A model generated the notes under the pieces. That model was given only the letters and a program-made list of their open reading frames with translations. It searched no databases and was not told the origin of the DNA. This document shows positions 1 through 9,992 of a stretch of DNA of 23,089 nt, piece by piece. Every line of letters begins with the position of its first letter. Within the stretch, counting starts at the first letter, position 1. Source of the DNA: Elysia marginata (lineage: Eukaryota; Mollusca; Gastropoda; Plakobranchidae); contig BMAT01011396.1 in NCBI GenBank assembly GCA_019649035.1, positions 109,433 through 132,521 on the forward strand. Reading direction: 5' to 3'. The position numbers and the translations under genes were made by a program.

Positions 1-274
1 TTGTGTCATACGAAGCCTGGATACATCTTCAACACACCGAAGCTCAAATCCTCAACTGAACCGCCAAGCCGGATAAGGATGACCTAAGAGTAGCCACAAG
101 TGGACACAGGGTGGACACAGGGGTGACATGACACACAGTGAAGGGTCAAGGCAAGCCCAGGCCATGGCTATCGTGGCTATCAGGGAGATGCCCTGCCCCG
201 GTAGCTTCCCCTCGATTGCAATTAGTGCGCTAACGGTAACGCTAGGGATAGCGGGACTGAAGATGCAACCCAGG
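1..274. other. GC-richer unassigned sequence at the window start
   Basis: This stretch has a more balanced composition than the DNA that follows and several short imperfect duplications (GTGGACACAGGG next to GTGGACACAGGGG near 100-123). It may be the end of a repeat that begins left of the window. A short open frame ends TAA at about 87 and cannot be assigned. Confidence 0.3.
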
Positions 275-634
275 GGCTTATCTAGACTTCAATGCAAGGC
301 TATCTCCCTAGCCCTCTCTAGTTCACGCCCAAGCCTATCAGTGTTGTAAAAACACAACAAGGTGGAGATTTGCTCTAATCAATAACGGCTTCAGTTCACA
401 TTATTTACTGATATTTACTGACCATTGCTGTTTATTGTTTACGACCCACGGGCTTCTCTAGACTTCAATGCAAGGCTATGTCTCTCGCTCTCTAGTTCAC
501 GCCCTTGCCTATCAGTGTTGCGAAAACACAACAGAAAGATGGACATTTGCTTGCGTCTAATGTAAGACAGCTCCAGTTCACAACATTTTTACTAGTATTT
601 ACTGACCATTGCTGTTTATTGTTTACAATCCACC
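275..634. repeat. Two tandem units of about 176 and 184 bp
   Basis: Unit 1 (275-450) and unit 2 (451-634) both begin GGCTT followed by a CTAGACTTCAATGCAAGGCT block. They continue through GTTCACGCC, CCTATCAGTGTTG, AACACAACA, CAGTTCACA and GACCATTGCTGTTTATTG, with small indels. A third, more diverged unit starts at 635: its head is replaced by a CT/GTCT array, and the body resumes near 786 with TTCAGTGTTGTGACAAAACTGAGATGG. Origin unknown. Confidence 0.85.
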
Positions 635-668
635 GGCTTCTCTCTCTCTGTCTGTCTGTCTGTCTCTG

Positions 669-745
<77 letters not shown>

Positions 746-775
746 ATGTATCTATCTATCTATCTAACTATCTAG
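635..775. repeat. CT/GTCT/TATC compound microsatellite
   Basis: TCTG and CTGT words grade into a long pure CT run (about 690-737), then TATC units near 749-770. It sits exactly where the third copy of the neighbouring tandem repeat should have its CT-rich head. The Leu/Ser frame across it is not a gene. Confidence 0.95.
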
Positions 776-866
776 TTTATTTCCGTTCAGTGTTGTGACA
801 AAACTGAGATGGGCGCTTGCTTGGGCCTGACCTAAAAGGCTCCAGTACCCAAAAATTAACACCTTT

Positions 867-982
867 GTTTACTGTTAGTGTACAGGTGTATTATTGTTTA
901 CTGTTAGTGTACTGGTGTGTTGTAGTTTACTCATAGCGTAACTTTGTATTGTTGTTTAATGTTATTTACCGTTTATTGCCAT
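867..982. repeat. 29-bp tandem repeat, four decaying units
   Basis: Units start with GTTTA at 867, 896, 925 and 954, exactly 29 bases apart. Units 1 and 2 share GTTTACTGTTAGTGTAC; unit 3 keeps GTTTACTCATAGCGTAAC; unit 4 is only loosely related. It lies inside the third copy of the larger tandem family. Confidence 0.85.
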
Positions 983-3500
983 TTGTCTAGTTGTGTTTAG
1001 TTGTTTGCTTATTGTCTTCTGCAGTATTATTGTAATAGTGCAATCAAACCGCCATTTTGGGAGGTTTATGTTCTTGTTGTTATCATTGTATCACAAACAA
1101 TGTTTGAAAAAAGTGCAAAGAAAGTGCTTTATTTTTTTTTTTATTTTTCTTTGCCGACTGCTCTTCTTGGTTTTAAGATCAACATTTCTAAAGTCAATCA
1201 AACATGGGGTTATCTCGGATACCGACGGTGACTTACAGTGGTCCAACTGGCGACGTTTACGACTCGCTGACTGAAAAAAATCATAATTACATCGCGCAAA
1301 AGGTGGTTTTTTTTTTAAAACGTCACTTTACACGGTTTATTTTTGACTATCTGTTTAAACTCTAAGTGCACAAAACTATTAAAGTTTGTGTTACAAAATT
1401 ATTAAATTTTGTCTTATAAATCTGCAGCTGCGATTCACATACTGCACTCAAACTGTTTTATTTTACCACACCGTAGATAGATGATGAGTACAAACATGTA
1501 GATAGATTTCCTGTCCATTACCATAGATTTTGTTTAGCCACCACAAAATAATTCAGGTGGCAGAGTTTAGATTTTTGGGGGGCAGTATATTACGTTGCTC
1601 AAAAGTTCCCTAAAAACCTTAAAGACAGTGAATAATATTTTTATGTCTTGATTATCAACCGATTTATTCCATTGACTTTTAATATTAATGATCAGTGAGG
1701 TTCATTCTTTGGAAAAGATGAAAAACGCTTTTAAAGATTTCAAATTAAAAAGAATATAAAAAGATCGCAAACTAGTCTTACATTTGAATATCTTATATTC
1801 GACCACCATTTCAGATCTGTTCTTCTATGCCTCCTCATCTTTGATTATTCTCAATCATTCGAAATGACTTTTTATGTTGATACTAATTCTTATTTCATAT
1901 CTCCGTTTCGAATTTCCATTTTTACATTTTTATAAGCTTATTTAAAAAAACAATTTCCTTTGCTTACCTTTTTAAGTAAATTAATTTTGACGTTGATTGG
2001 AAAGTGTAACCACATCTAAAATAAAAAGACTATTCCTAGCGTTAATAACAAACCAAGAGTCTGAGAGTCAATTTCAAGCCCTATTTCTTGACGTTTTTGC
2101 TTTTCATGTACAGGACGACATGACAGTAAGTTGTTACGGTGTTAGCTTTGTTTATTCTGTTCTAATATTCGGCGGCCAAGAGTCACAATATAGACTGTTC
2201 AAACAAGAAGAATACAGCCAAGCTTGAAGCATGTGCTTTCCTATTAAAACAATGAGTGTTTGAATATAAAGCCAAATTTGATAAATCAAATGTTGCGTTA
2301 AACCAACATATCTGTAGCTATAATTTTCCAAATGACTTTTTCTTACTTTGAAATTACCACCTTGAATAAATAAAAGTTTCTTTTGTGCTCCTTTTTTTTT
2401 CTTTTCCACTCCTTAGAATATTTTGTTCGAAAGGGTTCTACTTTTGATATTGAATACTCTATGTTTTAGCGTTGAATTCGTTCTTAGATAAAGTATTTCG
2501 AAAAACAATTGTCATCAAATTTGGTTTAACAAGAGAGTTAATAATAGCGAACGAAACCAAACTAGACAGTTTATGAAATAGGTCTAAACTTTGAACAAAC
2601 AAAAAAGAGATAATAGTGTGTTACAGTCTTGACCCCGTACACCTGACTTTGCCAATGTCTTACAGCTCAGATAAAATTTTAACACAATAAATAACACATT
2701 AAAAAACTCAATGCCATTATAATGATTAAATAAACCCTAAATATATTATAATAATTACGTAAAAAAGGTAAATATTGATGCGAAGGTGGCACTTTATAGC
2801 TCTTTCTTATCAGGAACTCTGTGAGTATCCAGTTAAGTAAAGATGGTGCATGATAGATGTCTGGTCTGTCGACACTTTCAGTCGCTGCTTCGGCCAGACC
2901 GTTCGCTCACCGGGCAATAAGAACAGCTAGCAGTACATGTAGTTTTGGAATGCACAAGCCGTAGTAGAACGCATGGATGAGAGAGGCCGAAAATAGTTGT
3001 CCAAGAAATCAAGCAATAACAGTTTTTTCAAACATTAAGATTGATTTTCTTCGCGCTGGTTTCATTTACTTCGTGAGTTCGTCGTAGGCGTCGGTAAAGA
3101 CACTTTTCAATTTAAAGAAAAATTATTTCCCTATGACGCTAAACTCACGTAGTTTTAATTAATGTCGAAAGGAATCTGTGAGTGAGATCGAGAAAAGTAT
3201 ACACATGACACAAACAAAAATCAGTAAAATTACCCTCTTAGTTTATGGGAAACATGATTGATGCGTCTAAATTTGAAAAGATACAGATGGAAATGCGTGA
3301 GATAAATTTTTAACACAGAATACAAGTTGATGAGAAAACTTTTGTTCTTCACGATAAAGAGTGGTCGTGGGTGGGTTTTTTTTAAGCACAATTTTTTTTT
3401 GTTGCTGTTATTATTACCAATGTTCATATTCTCGGTTTTTTTTCTCTTTTACTCGCATTATTTTCATTACAAACATAGGAAACTCAAAATTTATGTAACA
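983..3500. other. AT-rich DNA, no gene seen
   Basis: Mostly AT-rich sequence with poly-T and poly-A runs and no convincing coding frame. The exception in composition is about 2840-3010, which is GC-richer and holds a 35-codon ATG frame (2857-2964), discussed among the findings. Confidence 0.6.
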
Positions 3501-3545
3501 ATTATTAGTAGTATTGTTATGATCATTATTATTATTTTATCATCG

Positions 3546-3547
<2 letters not shown>

Positions 3548-3619
<72 letters not shown>

Positions 3620-3650
3620 GTTATTATTATTATTATTATCATTATCATTG
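3548..3650. repeat. (ATT)n microsatellite
   Basis: Roughly 30 ATT units with a few GTT and ATC interruptions, preceded by imperfect ATT-rich sequence from about 3505. Apparent poly-Leu coding across it is an artefact of the repeat. Confidence 0.97.
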
Positions 3651-3711
3651 ATGTTAATTTTATTTAATTTATTACCATTATTTTTTTCAGTTTGCGTGTG
3701 AGATTAAAATA

Positions 3712-3886
3712 CAGTGGAATCCTGATAAAGTCAACATCTTGGGACCGAAAAAATGTGTTGACTTTAAGCAAGAGTTGACTACAACCATAACAAAAATATA
3801 AAGAAGTATCAAATGGGACTGCAAAACAGGGTTGACTTTAAGCAAGAGTTTCCATTAAAGGTGTTGACTTTAAGTGGATTCCACTG
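3712..3886. mobile_element. pogo/Tigger-like MITE, 175 bp
   Basis: The ends are perfect 11-bp inverted repeats, CAGTGGAATCC and GGATTCCACTG. After a 3-base mismatch the inverted match resumes as TAAAGTCAACA, giving arms of about 28 bp. TA dinucleotides flank both ends (3710-3711 and 3887-3888), the usual target duplication of Tc1/mariner-superfamily elements. CAGTGGAA-type ends are typical of the pogo/Tigger group. Inside, TTGACTTTAAG occurs three times in direct orientation (3758, 3832, 3864). No transposase is present, so it is non-autonomous. Boundaries are clear; the family name is from TIR similarity only. Confidence 0.85.
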
Positions 3887-3889
3887 TAA

Positions 3890-5139
3890 TCAGAACGATC
3901 CATACAATTTACACAGTACACATAACCGATAGCAAAAATATATTTTTTTTTTTCGAATTGAAATCCGTTAGCGGTAGTTTATCCAATTTCGGAAAAAAAA
4001 ACTTTCTGGGTTTTTAATATGGTTGAAATAGAAATTGAGTTTTTAAAAATTTAGATAATTTACATACGCGGAGTTAAGGTATCTTTTTAGCATGAGTGCA
4101 CTTTTTATTACTTGCATTTATACCTTTGACATTAATAGAGTTATGTGGGCTCAGTTAACCAAGGAAAAAAAAAACACGGGTAAAAACAAAAAAATATCTG
4201 GAAATTAATCTCTGATCCAGGTAAATGAAAACAATAATAAAAAAAACTTTGCTAACATTAAAGAATATAATTATTCTCTTGATTAACAAAAGAAATTTAA
4301 AAATTAAATTTTATAGACAAGATGTACCTTGCTGTTAACGCGTGCAAAGTAAAAAATACCTAGACATAACTTTATAACTATGATAGCTGAAACTGCAGGC
4401 AAAATTGTTTACCTTAATATCAAGGTTAATAACAATATAATTAACAAAACTTATGGGCTATACTTTTTCACTGCCTTGAAGACTATTGTATTTTTGTCTA
4501 CAATTTATGTACTTGATCCAATTAAATTCATGTCTCTGGAAAAGCATGAAAGTTTAATACTAAATCAACAGCGACGTGAGTTTTTTAACTACCTCATTTA
4601 CACGTTGAATTTTTTAAAAGCTTGAGAATTTTAGTGATTTTTCTAGACTTAGCTGTGAACCCATTTTAGGTGAATGGAAGTGCTGCAGTCATGTATCCAT
4701 TTAAATTTGAATATTCAATATGCAGACATTTTGATACAGATATGGTCTGTGAAACCACAACGGTGTCGTAAATTCATATATCCTAAGAATTTTTATAATT
4801 TGGTTATTCTTTGTTTAGAGCATTCAACAGTTTAGATTTGCTTATGATATTTAAAACTCCACCAAATCATACGCAAAAGGTTTAGGAATAACACAGAATA
4901 ACATTAGGAAAAACATAACTCTATCGAAACAAAGGTGTCGTGTGCGTCAAAAATATTCCATGGAATAGAAAAAAGGAGGGATAGAAACAAAAATTACGGA
5001 TTTTAATACTACTAAAAAGCGTTTTTTTTTTACTTTTAAGTACTTGGTAAAGCTTGCGAAATTTTCGTTGGAACTAGTTCTTGCGATACCCGTGCTTCTG
5101 GAAGCCTTGCCTATTGGTTTGAGGCCTTACAATGGAGGT
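3890..5139. other. AT-rich DNA, no gene seen
   Basis: No supported feature. An 81-codon open frame at 4380-4625 starts at a real ATG, but it is AT-rich, low in complexity and resembles nothing I recognise, so it is treated as chance. Confidence 0.55.
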
Positions 5140-5244
5140 TTATAACGTGCATGTTAGACCTGGCACCTGTTGGTAAGCCTGGTGTGGAAGCCTGACATTG
5201 CCAGCCTTAACAACACGTACAGTACGCCAGGCCCTGATTTTACC

Positions 5245-5308
5245 AGCACTGTAGCGCTGTAGCACTGTAACACTGTAACACCGTAGCATTGTAGCACTGT
5301 AGCAGTGC
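5245..5308. repeat. 8-bp minisatellite AGCACTGT
   Basis: Seven consecutive 8-base units (AGCACTGT, AGCGCTGT, AGCACTGT, AACACTGT, AACACCGT, AGCATTGT, AGCACTGT) occupy 5245-5300, followed by AGCAGTGC, which pairs back to the unit. Surrounding sequence from about 5150 to 5350 is GC-richer than its flanks. Confidence 0.9.
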
Positions 5309-5386
5309 TTTACAGTAGCGAGTCCAGGGATGGCAGAGCAGGTGAGCAAAATGAGCTTGAACCTTAGAGTGAGTAATGTACGGTAA

Positions 5387-5423
5387 AGGAAAAGAAGAAG
5401 AAAGAGAGAAAGAAGAAAAATCT
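5387..5423. repeat. Purine-only tract
   Basis: A run of about 37 A/G bases (AAAGGAAAAGAAGAAGAAAG and on) on the plus strand. It is simple low-complexity DNA. Confidence 0.8.
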
Positions 5424-5767
5424 AAACAGGCTTCTTAGGCTCAACACATGCTATCCAACATTTTACACAACACGATAAGAGTACCTTTAGAAACCGAAGA
5501 TTATAACACCATGCCTAGGACAAAAATGACGGAAAACATTTCATTCCGCCAGTTGAGATTACATACCGGACCAAGTTTAATGCACATTTCTAAAGATAAA
5601 CTTTTTATTTCTCTATATTGCGTCCAAATATAAAATTTTAACCAAAGCTTAAAGCCATATAGGCCTACCGATTTCAAAAGAGTGTACACCAAGAAAAACA
5701 ACATCACCTTTTTGTGACAAGTCAAACATGAACAGCTGCATTTATCGCTAAATGACGACTATAGAAC

Positions 5768-5846
5768 TCTGCGGGTCGAATCGAACCTGCCACCTTTCGG
5801 TAACAATGCGGACGCTCTTAACCTTGCATTGAGCTACTCCACTCAC
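5768..5846 (-). repeat. tRNA-derived SINE head or tRNA pseudogene
   Basis: On the minus strand GTAGCTCAATG-CAAG-GTTAAGAGC gives a D-arm with a paired GCTC/GAGC stem and a four-base insertion in the loop. Then come GTCCGCATTG, GAAAGGT and GGCAGGTTCGATTCG, the last a good pol III B box. Anticodon-stem pairing is lost, so this is not a working tRNA. The order of blocks matches the head of tRNA-derived SINEs common in molluscs. The SINE body and tail were not delimited. Confidence 0.55.
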
Positions 5847-5849
5847 AAC

Positions 5850-6260
5850 TGCTAGTTCTAAAAAAAAATTTATAATTTTCCTGGTCGGAGCTTCTGTCTT
5901 TTTTCCCTCGTTGTTAGGAAAGTGATACAAAGAATACAGATATCCTTGTTTGTATCAGATAAAAGATAAGAGATGGAAATGAGCTGAGCGTGCCATGTTT
6001 GCTCAATTTAAATTTCAATAAAGATAAGTTATGAAAGGGAAAAAAACTCGTAACATGAAGTTACTTGATATAGGAGATCATTAGACATTTTATAGTGTAT
6101 GTTCATAGCACTCAGGCCCGGAAAGAAGATACTTTTAGTACAAGGATACTTTGACATCTGAAAGGTGCTACTATGATGAGCAATACGAAGTTAGAATGCA
6201 GCAGGTTCTTTACAAAAGTACAATGCAATATAACACCTCTCTCGCTCTCTTCGTTCTCTC
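5850..6260. other. Unassigned AT-rich DNA
   Basis: No gene or repeat recognised between the tRNA-like piece and the TATC arrays. Confidence 0.5.
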
Positions 6261-6267
6261 TCTCCGT

Positions 6268-6268
6268 C

Positions 6269-6311
<43 letters not shown>

Positions 6312-6541
6312 CTTTCTCTATGTACAAAGTAGACTAGTCCTACCTTTGTTTTCTCGCGACACTGTGTTTCAAGCCGTATAAAAATTAGATCTAGGGCTCG
6401 ACTTGAAAGAGAAGCTTTTATACATAATAGCCTAGTCCTACCTTTGTTTTGTCGCGACAATGTGTTTCAAGTCTCTCTCTATGTCCATATATCTATCTGT
6501 CTATCTACATATCTATCTATCAATCTATTTATCTATCTTTC
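6268..6541. repeat. Two TATC arrays with a duplicated 42-bp segment between them
   Basis: TATC units fill 6268-6312 and, less regularly, 6485-6541. Between them a 42-bp segment starting CTAGTCCTACCTTTGTTTT is present at 6334-6375 and again at 6432-6473 in the same orientation, with four differences. Each copy sits beside TCTCTCTATGT-type array edges, so the array and its flank seem to have been duplicated as a block. Confidence 0.85.
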
Positions 6542-6544
6542 TCT

Positions 6545-7396
6545 CTCTTTCTTTTTTTAGAGGTATCTTTTCCTTTGTCTTACATCTCACCTATACTTTC
6601 TTCCTACTGTTAAAAGTGTTTATGATAAGATCTAAATATTTTATAGTATTCGTGTTTTGTTTTTGCTTTTTATCCCTCAAATTTACGAATAAATAATTTT
6701 AAAAAAGCTCTTTCCATTTGTTGTCCTCTGTATGTTATCTTAAGCTTTATTAAAAGGCATATTGCTTTGACTCTGTGTACTATTTAATTAAAAACCATAA
6801 ATCCTTGCTGTTCAAAGTGCTTGGCTGAAATGTATTGTTTTTTTTTAGATTCTAGCTTGATTAATGTAAAAAAAAAGTTTTTCATGGTCACTCTTGAAAT
6901 AAAGATGGCGAATACTTGCCTAAACTGTATAATTGTTCATACATAACCCTGAAAATTCTGAGAGTTTTTCCCTTTCTTAACACCCAGCTCACTCTGAATT
7001 GTTGAAAAACCTACGCAGTGCGCATGACAAATGTGTTGGTAATTCACAGGAAGTACGTAACGTCCGCCAGTGCAATCGCGTTATTAGATTAGACCCTCCG
7101 TTGATTTACATAATCTAGTCTCGCGAAGTCTCGGCTATTGAGAGTTTGAACGAGATATCGAACTTCCGAATAAAATATACAGTGGAGAACACGATAGCCA
7201 GAGAAGGGTACATAATATTGTGTGTTAAATATGATACAAACTAGGAGTGTAGTGAGAGTCGTAAAATTTTTGTTTTGTTTTTCTTTTAACGAATTCACTT
7301 CCTTTGCTTGAGGCACAGTCCTTGGGAACATTTTTTCCAACCTTTTTTGAGAATAATTTTGAGCATAAAAGTCTTTAAGGAGTTATTATTCTTCAC
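6545..7396. other. AT-rich DNA up to the assembly gap
   Basis: No supported gene. 6545-6710 is T-rich; 6960-7190 is more balanced in composition but has no coding frame I can defend. Confidence 0.5.
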
Positions 7397-7856
7397 NNNN
7401 NNNNNNNNNNNNNNNNNNNNNNNNNNNNNNNNNNNNNNNNNNNNNNNNNNNNNNNNNNNNNNNNNNNNNNNNNNNNNNNNNNNNNNNNNNNNNNNNNNNN
7501 NNNNNNNNNNNNNNNNNNNNNNNNNNNNNNNNNNNNNNNNNNNNNNNNNNNNNNNNNNNNNNNNNNNNNNNNNNNNNNNNNNNNNNNNNNNNNNNNNNNN
7601 NNNNNNNNNNNNNNNNNNNNNNNNNNNNNNNNNNNNNNNNNNNNNNNNNNNNNNNNNNNNNNNNNNNNNNNNNNNNNNNNNNNNNNNNNNNNNNNNNNNN
7701 NNNNNNNNNNNNNNNNNNNNNNNNNNNNNNNNNNNNNNNNNNNNNNNNNNNNNNNNNNNNNNNNNNNNNNNNNNNNNNNNNNNNNNNNNNNNNNNNNNNN
7801 NNNNNNNNNNNNNNNNNNNNNNNNNNNNNNNNNNNNNNNNNNNNNNNNNNNNNNNN
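7397..7856. other. Assembly gap, 460 Ns
   Basis: Continuous Ns; the true length is unknown. Open frames drawn across it are meaningless. A two-base N also occurs at 8374-8375. Confidence 1.
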
Positions 7857-8508
7857 TTTACCAACAATTTATCAGGTCTTTATTCAGGTGTTCCACTGTA
7901 TTACTTGAACTTTGGAACAAAACTTTGTTGTGCTAGATGGGTTGTATAAAAACAAAAACAAAAAAAAACAACACTAAATTCACATTTACAAAAATTATCG
8001 CCCTAACATTTTGAGTAAATATTGCTGTAGAACATACATTCAAGCTGTTTTCTTAAAAATTCATATTTCATAACATTAAATGGAAGACTTTTTTGTTGAA
8101 TCTAAAATCTAAAAAGTGTTGAAACTCAGGTATTTTGACATGTAGTTTTTTTTCCCTCAGTTGCATAGAAAGGTACACGCTATGCACGTTATGTCGTTTC
8201 ATCTACATACTTTACAGGTTTCTGATTATGTATGAATATTACTCTTAAAATATAGCCTATTTCTATTTAAGACAATGATTAGGATTTTGCTTTTAATTCT
8301 TTAAAACCTGTCAGCGAACTAAGAGAAAAGTCAGTTAAGAGTTGTTTCTTTTTTATAAAACAGGGCCAACAAANNAGCTAGAAAAACTCCCAAAAGGTTG
8401 AGAAGCGTAGTTAGATGTGAGTCGTTCGGGTTGATGTTTATTTTCTTCTTCCTGTTGACCGGATAAGCAGCGATGCTGTTATGATGCTCATATTCCTGAC
8501 ACACTAGA
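7857..8508. other. AT-rich DNA, no gene seen
   Basis: Nothing recognised apart from poly-A/T runs. Confidence 0.5.
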
Positions 8509-8512
8509 ATAG

Positions 8513-8561
8513 ATAGGGAATGAGATTTCAACAAGAGTAGTGGAACTTTCCTGGTGTCTCT
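8513..8561 (+). repeat. Dispersed repeat family, copy A
   Basis: Begins ATAGGGAATGAGATT and continues ACAAGAGTAGTGGAACTTTC. It matches, in inverted orientation, 8742-8802 and more weakly 16302-16361; its second half matches 15846-15869 with three differences in 24 bases. No coding capacity and no clear ends. Confidence 0.65.
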
Positions 8562-8741
8562 CCGCTGTCTTATGAATATAATCTTTTAAAACTTATGCGA
8601 CAGATTCATTTTGAAGATAACTTTTTAATTAGCTCTATCGTTATTAAATTCTAGATGTCAAATCGTTTATAAAAGTAAGAAACTTACCAACATAAGACCA
8701 TACAATCTAGGTCTAGATTACAACAACCACTAGAGTATTTT

Positions 8742-8802
8742 GGGGTGTTGTCTTCTAGAAAAGGGACGTTACTCTTGTTTTACCTCTAATCTCATTCCCT
8801 AT
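8742..8802 (-). repeat. Dispersed repeat family, copy B (inverted relative to copy A)
   Basis: Read on the minus strand it starts ATAGGGAATGAGATTAGAGG, continues through ACAAGAGTAACGTCCCTTTT, and ends near CTAGAAGACAACACCCC. With copy A it forms an inverted pair about 180 bp apart. Confidence 0.7.
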
Positions 8803-8804
8803 TG

Positions 8805-9600
8805 AGGTGTTGGATAGCAGAGAGGGAAACTACTTCTATCTATACTGTTCTTGATTCTGTCAAGACTTACTTGATTCATCAATAATTATGGACTTTGGCG
8901 GCTTGAAAGAAGATGTCACAAGGTGATTTTAGTATGATTTTATTTTGTACAATTATTCCCTTTTCTATTTATAGGAAGTTAAAAAACAAATAAAATACAA
9001 AGAAAATTAATTATAATACAATTCGCTCAGACTTCTCCTTGCTATCTTTCTTAACTTTTAATCTTTTTATTTCACTATTAAACCTCCTATTGGTATAGAT
9101 TATTTGTTCCGCTTTTTTCAATTTAGTTGGGTTTTTTTGTCTTATTTCCACTAGTTTTTTACATTCGCAACAAATTGTATCTATAACCACTAAGTAAAAG
9201 AATAAGTTTACCGTCTGCCAGCCAGCCGCTTTGTATGTCTATGTTTTCCTGACAAGAGTTACGGAACCTGCCAATCTTGCAGACGACAGAAGCCGTCAAG
9301 TCAAGAGAAACTTTCAACATTCGCCACTTTGCTGAACCTAACACCGGCTCTTTATTTTTCTTCTCGTAATGAAAAAAAAAAAAGAAAGAAATCTGCAGCT
9401 CACCTTCACAATAATAATAAAATGTTTCGCTTTCTACCGGTTTTATCGCTTCATTTTCAGCTTTCACTTTCTGAAGATCTACATACAATTTTGTTTACGA
9501 GATCTAGAGAAGAAGGCGCAGAAATTCGATCCAGCTGATTTCCTCCTGCTGATGTCGTCTCTGGAAAACCTTTTGCATTACGCCACTGAATGATGGGGCA
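8805..9600. other. AT-rich DNA, no gene seen
   Basis: Overlapping short open frames occur on both strands at 9159-9593, but they are mutually incompatible and unrecognisable; none is annotated. Confidence 0.5.
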
Positions 9601-9601
9601 C

Positions 9602-9610
9602 AGAGAGAGA

Positions 9611-9656
<46 letters not shown>
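9602..9656. repeat. (GA)n/(GATA)n microsatellite
   Basis: Pure GA units with three GATA units near 9613-9625. Confidence 0.95.
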
Positions 9657-9662
<6 letters not shown>

Positions 9663-9684
9663 TTGTTTTTATAAAAGCTACTTA

Positions 9685-9835
9685 ACAAGCCGGCCTATTT
9701 CCGCGGCGCCCCGTCATGTCAGGCAAAGCAAACAGAGTTTCGACTTCTCCCATTCCACCCCCTGTAACCGACCGCCGAAACACTAATCGAGCAAATAACA
9801 CGTTTATTATACCGCCGCCAATAGCGCTTTTTTTT
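9685..9835. other. Local GC- and CpG-rich spot in the presumed intron
   Basis: About 150 bases containing CCGCGGCGCCCCG, CCGACCGCCGAAA and CCGCCGCCAATAGCGC stand out from the AT-rich intron. There is no coding frame. It could be a regulatory element or the remnant of a GC-rich repeat. Confidence 0.35.
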
Positions 9836-9957
9836 TTTTTACAATAATTTTTTTTCTAAATATGATCCTATAACGTAAAAAGTAAGCATATCTCATTATC
9901 TATCCATAATATTAACAGTGAGGCGGTTATCAAAATGCCACAAATTCGAATGGGGAA

Positions 9958-9992
9958 CCCCCCCCCCCACCCCTCCTTTTTTTTGTTTGTTT
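9958..9992. repeat. C11 run and polypyrimidine tract
   Basis: Eleven Cs (9958-9968), then ACCCCTCC, eight Ts and GTTT units. The minus strand is a G-rich purine run able to form unusual DNA structure. Confidence 0.9.

Noticed and set aside
505-798. Leu/Ser-rich frame of 97 codons
   Set aside because: Driven by the CT microsatellite.
3327-3701. Poly-Leu frame of 124 codons
   Set aside because: Created by the (ATT)n microsatellite; it also covers plain AT-rich DNA.
5140-5349. 69-codon minus-strand frame with repeated Cys/Tyr/Ser
   Set aside because: Produced by the 8-bp minisatellite.
5768-5846. Functional tRNA gene
   Set aside because: Anticodon stem does not pair and the D loop has an insertion; a SINE head or pseudogene fits better.
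7295-7949. Long open frames on both strands across 7397-7856
   Set aside because: They only read through the N gap.
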